From NCBI GenBank assembly GCA_021851535.1, contig JAJZDT010000127.1, positions 1-6,266 on the forward strand: DNA of 6,266 nt, read 5' to 3'. Positions within the stretch are counted from its first letter, which is position 1. Each line of letters begins with the position of its first letter. Below are positions 4,597-6,266 of this stretch, one piece after another. A program made the position numbers and the translations under genes. The DNA comes from Microcaldota archaeon. GTDB taxonomy: Archaea > Micrarchaeota > Micrarchaeia > Micrarchaeales > Micrarchaeaceae. The notes beneath the pieces were generated by a model, which saw nothing but the letters and a program-made list of their open reading frames with translations, was not told the origin of the DNA and searched no databases.

Positions 4597-6266
4597 TTAT
4601 TTAATATTTTTATAATTCTTTTTTCTTCTCTTTTTAGATAATAAAAATAATACGATAAACAATATTATAATTATTAAAATTGCCCCATAGCCGCTTGGTT
4701 TTGAGATTGCTGCAATTGTTGCGGAAAGTGCGCTATTTATTGTCCCAGAACTTACTTTTAATCCAGTCTGATTACTCTCATCAAAGGAGTTTTTTACAGT
4801 TGTATTTGACTGTGTTGTGCTGCTTTGATTATTTGTAGTGGTTGGTATTGTAGTTGTTGTGGGTGTGGTGGTAGTTTCTTGTATAGTTGTTGTAACAGGT
4901 TGTATTGTGCTTGTTATTGTAGTGATATTTTGAGGTATTGTTGTGGTCGTGCTTATTGTTGTAGTGATTTGTGGTGACACTTTATAATATAATGCATTTA
5001 TATTATGCGTATATGTACTTATGCTGCTATTGCATGGATAATCGACTCCCAATCCATAAACATCATTTGCATATTTATATGTTGAATTTTTTATAGAAAC
5101 ATTACATGTAAATATAAGTGAAATTTCAGGAGATACTGTCACATACGTTGCAGGTAATTGGTTCTGGTAATAGGTTTCGGATCCGATTGTAAAAATTGGT
5201 GATGATGAGGTAGAGTTAGAAGATATGTTATCTGATAGTAAAAATGAATATAAATGGATTCCACCACCATTGCTTGGTATTTGCGGTTTTGAAACAACAA
5301 TAGTTGCTGTTGTAGTATTAATTGTTGTTTGATAAGAGTCTGTTCCGTACAATTTAAAGTAATATGTTTCAGCTAACGTATTTGCTGTAGTTATAAAATT
5401 TGCAGTTGTTGATTGTGCCTCTCCTAAAGATGTTCCAACTCCAAGAAGTATGTTTGCTTCAAGTGCGTTTGCAGTTGTTGGTGTTGGGCTACTAATATTA
5501 GATACATACCATTGGTAGGTATATGGTGATAATCCACCAATAATACCATTATCTGATATAGTTGTGTTTTGTCCTTCTGTTATGCTCTGTGAAATTGGAT
5601 ATATCTGTGACATGTTTGGTTGCGTATACTGTGATGGAGTGGGTAGTATATTGTTTGGTGGGGGTATTCGTACTCTAGCAAACTCTATAAACGAATTTGT
5701 TGGTGTACTTTGTGTATTACCAAAATCATCTCCTATAAATAATGTATTTGATACAGAAAGTGGATTAACATTTTGTACTCCATTATATCCACCAGAGTAA
5801 AGTGTTGGTGATATATAACCAGAAAAATCTGTACCAGAGATTCCTGGGAAGTATACTGAGTAGAAATAAGGTACTGTAGAAACAGATCCTTGCTGATCAT
5901 TTCCATTTGAATACATTCCGGAAGTATCATATGCTAATGCAAATGCGCTCCCAGACCATCCTGATTGTACCCCTTCAGCGTTAGTAGCACCTGCTTGTGT
6001 GTACCAACTTTGTAAATCTATACTTGCAAGGTTAGATCCCGCATAATTATTTATAACAGCTGCATCAAGCGTTGCAGATTGTGTGGACATACCTTTATTA
6101 TATGCAAAAGAAAAGCAAGGAAAACTACAATAACCAACGATATTTATTGCGTTTATTGTGTCAGAACCTAACTTAACTCCTGTTGCTTGAGAAATAGTAA
6201 ATCCTGAGCCTACTGTGAAATCAGACAATGGGGTATTTCCATTGAAATATATTTTAAATACATTAG
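4597..6266 (-). CDS. Large cell-surface protein with lectin-like and Ig/PKD-like domains, Thr-rich stalk and C-terminal membrane anchor (N terminus outside window)
   Basis: The frame is open to the window edge, so 555 C-terminal residues are seen; the TTG at 6228 is an internal leucine because coding continues upstream (VFKIYFNGNTPL). From the N-terminal side: a beta-rich region ending in LFIGDDFG...FIEFARVRIPPPN (about 5640-5730), resembling the last strands of LamG/concanavalin-like domains; an Ig/PKD-like domain with SPYTYQWYVS and a closing ATIVVSK (about 5285-5610); a small region with two cysteines (FTCNVS, YPCNSS; about 4980-5130); a stalk of 59 residues with 29 threonines (4795-4971); and a hydrophobic anchor (GAILIIIILFIVLFLL, 4639-4686) followed by a basic tail, SKKRRKKNYKNIK. 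This indicates export, with the bulk outside the cell and a short cytoplasmic tail. Adhesion or envelope function is inferred from architecture. Similar stalked proteins are common in Micrarchaeota/Parvarchaeota-like genomes; no ligand can be named. Confidence 0.8.
   Translation of the reverse strand, partial: NVFKIYFNGNTPLSDFTVGSGFTISQATGVKLGSDTINAINIVGYCSFPCFSFAYNKGMSTQSATLDAAVINNYAGSNLASIDLQSWYTQAGATNAEGVQSGWSGSAFALAYDTSGMYSNGNDQQGSVSTVPYFYSVYFPGISGTDFSGYISPTLYSGGYNGVQNVNPLSVSNTLFIGDDFGNTQSTPTNSFIEFARVRIPPPNNILPTPSQYTQPNMSQIYPISQSITEGQNTTISDNGIIGGLSPYTYQWYVSNISSPTPTTANALEANILLGVGTSLGEAQSTTANFITTANTLAETYYFKLYGTDSYQTTINTTTATIVVSKPQIPSNGGGIHLYSFLLSDNISSNSTSSSPIFTIGSETYYQNQLPATYVTVSPEISLIFTCNVSIKNSTYKYANDVYGLGVDYPCNSSISTYTHNINALYYKVSPQITTTISTTTTIPQNITTITSTIQPVTTTIQETTTTPTTTTIPTTTNNQSSTTQSNTTVKNSFDESNQTGLKVSSGTINSALSATIAAISKPSGYGAILIIIILFIVLFLLSKKRRKKNYKNIK
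4795..4971 (-). repeat. Low-complexity Thr-codon tract encoding a mucin-like stalk
   Basis: On the minus strand this tract is made largely of ACA, ACT and ACC codons, interrupted by Ile, Pro, Gln and Ser. It encodes 29 Thr in 59 residues, with TTT to TTTT blocks and several N-X-T sequons near its ends. Such stretches act as extended, probably glycosylated spacers between a membrane anchor and outer domains. The irregular blocks have no fixed repeat unit, but they are prone to replication slippage. Confidence 0.75.

Noticed and set aside
4795..4971. Possible CRISPR or tandem-repeat array
   Set aside because: The repetition comes from irregular runs of threonine codons in a coding frame, with no constant repeat length or spacers.
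5564..5930. Additional + and - strand frames within the surface-protein gene
   Set aside because: They lie inside a long open frame with clear domain structure and show no independent signals.
1..6266. tRNA, rRNA or insertion-sequence remnants
   Set aside because: No cloverleaf with a GTTCRA T-loop, no conserved rRNA segment, and no transposase motif or long terminal inverted repeats were seen on either strand.

Overview
The window is a compact, strongly A+T-rich stretch of archaeal chromosome. The archaeal assignment rests on an archaeal/eukaryotic-type RNase P protein (Rnp4/Rpp21), the archaeal wyosine enzyme Taw1/TYW1, TATA-like boxes (TTTAAATA) instead of -35/-10 elements, oligo-T terminators and a surface protein rich in N-X-S/T sequons. 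Low GC, very short spacers and a threonine-stalked surface protein of a kind often seen in Micrarchaeota/Parvarchaeota-like genomes make a DPANN archaeon a reasonable guess. That placement is an inference from gene style, not a demonstrated phylogeny.

Layout: the window opens inside the 3' end of an mscL gene (+ strand, ending at 274). A DJ-1/PfpI-like protein lacking the usual nucleophile cysteine (326-847) and rnp4 (855-1169) follow as a probable two-gene unit. rnp4 converges on taw1 (- strand, 1153-2184) and their ends overlap by 17 bp. Upstream of taw1 on the - strand are a 59-residue DUF1059-family gene (2284-2463) and a membrane-anchored glycoside hydrolase of the (beta/alpha)8 clan (2583-3599). 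A 47-bp divergent spacer separates the hydrolase from a + strand pair, a pyrimidine-dimer DNA glycosylase (3647-4114) and an AHSA1/SRPBCC protein (4126-4548). The right end holds the C-terminal 555 residues of a large cell-surface protein on the - strand (4597 to the edge).

Three functional themes can be seen: tRNA maturation (RNase P subunit, wyosine synthesis), DNA repair and stress (UV-dimer glycosylase, DJ-1-like, SRPBCC, MscL), and the cell exterior (glycoside hydrolase, stalked adhesin-like protein). I see no CRISPR array, transposon, tRNA/rRNA gene or defence island, and no convincing new multi-gene system.

The most notable points are local. The repair glycosylase has no ATG/GTG/TTG start and appears to begin at ATA, which also lies in a possible TATA box of the divergent gene. 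Nearly all starts in the window carry a GTGAT-like element exactly three bases before the start codon. The DJ-1-like protein has lost its catalytic signature. The rnp4 and taw1 genes overlap tail to tail.
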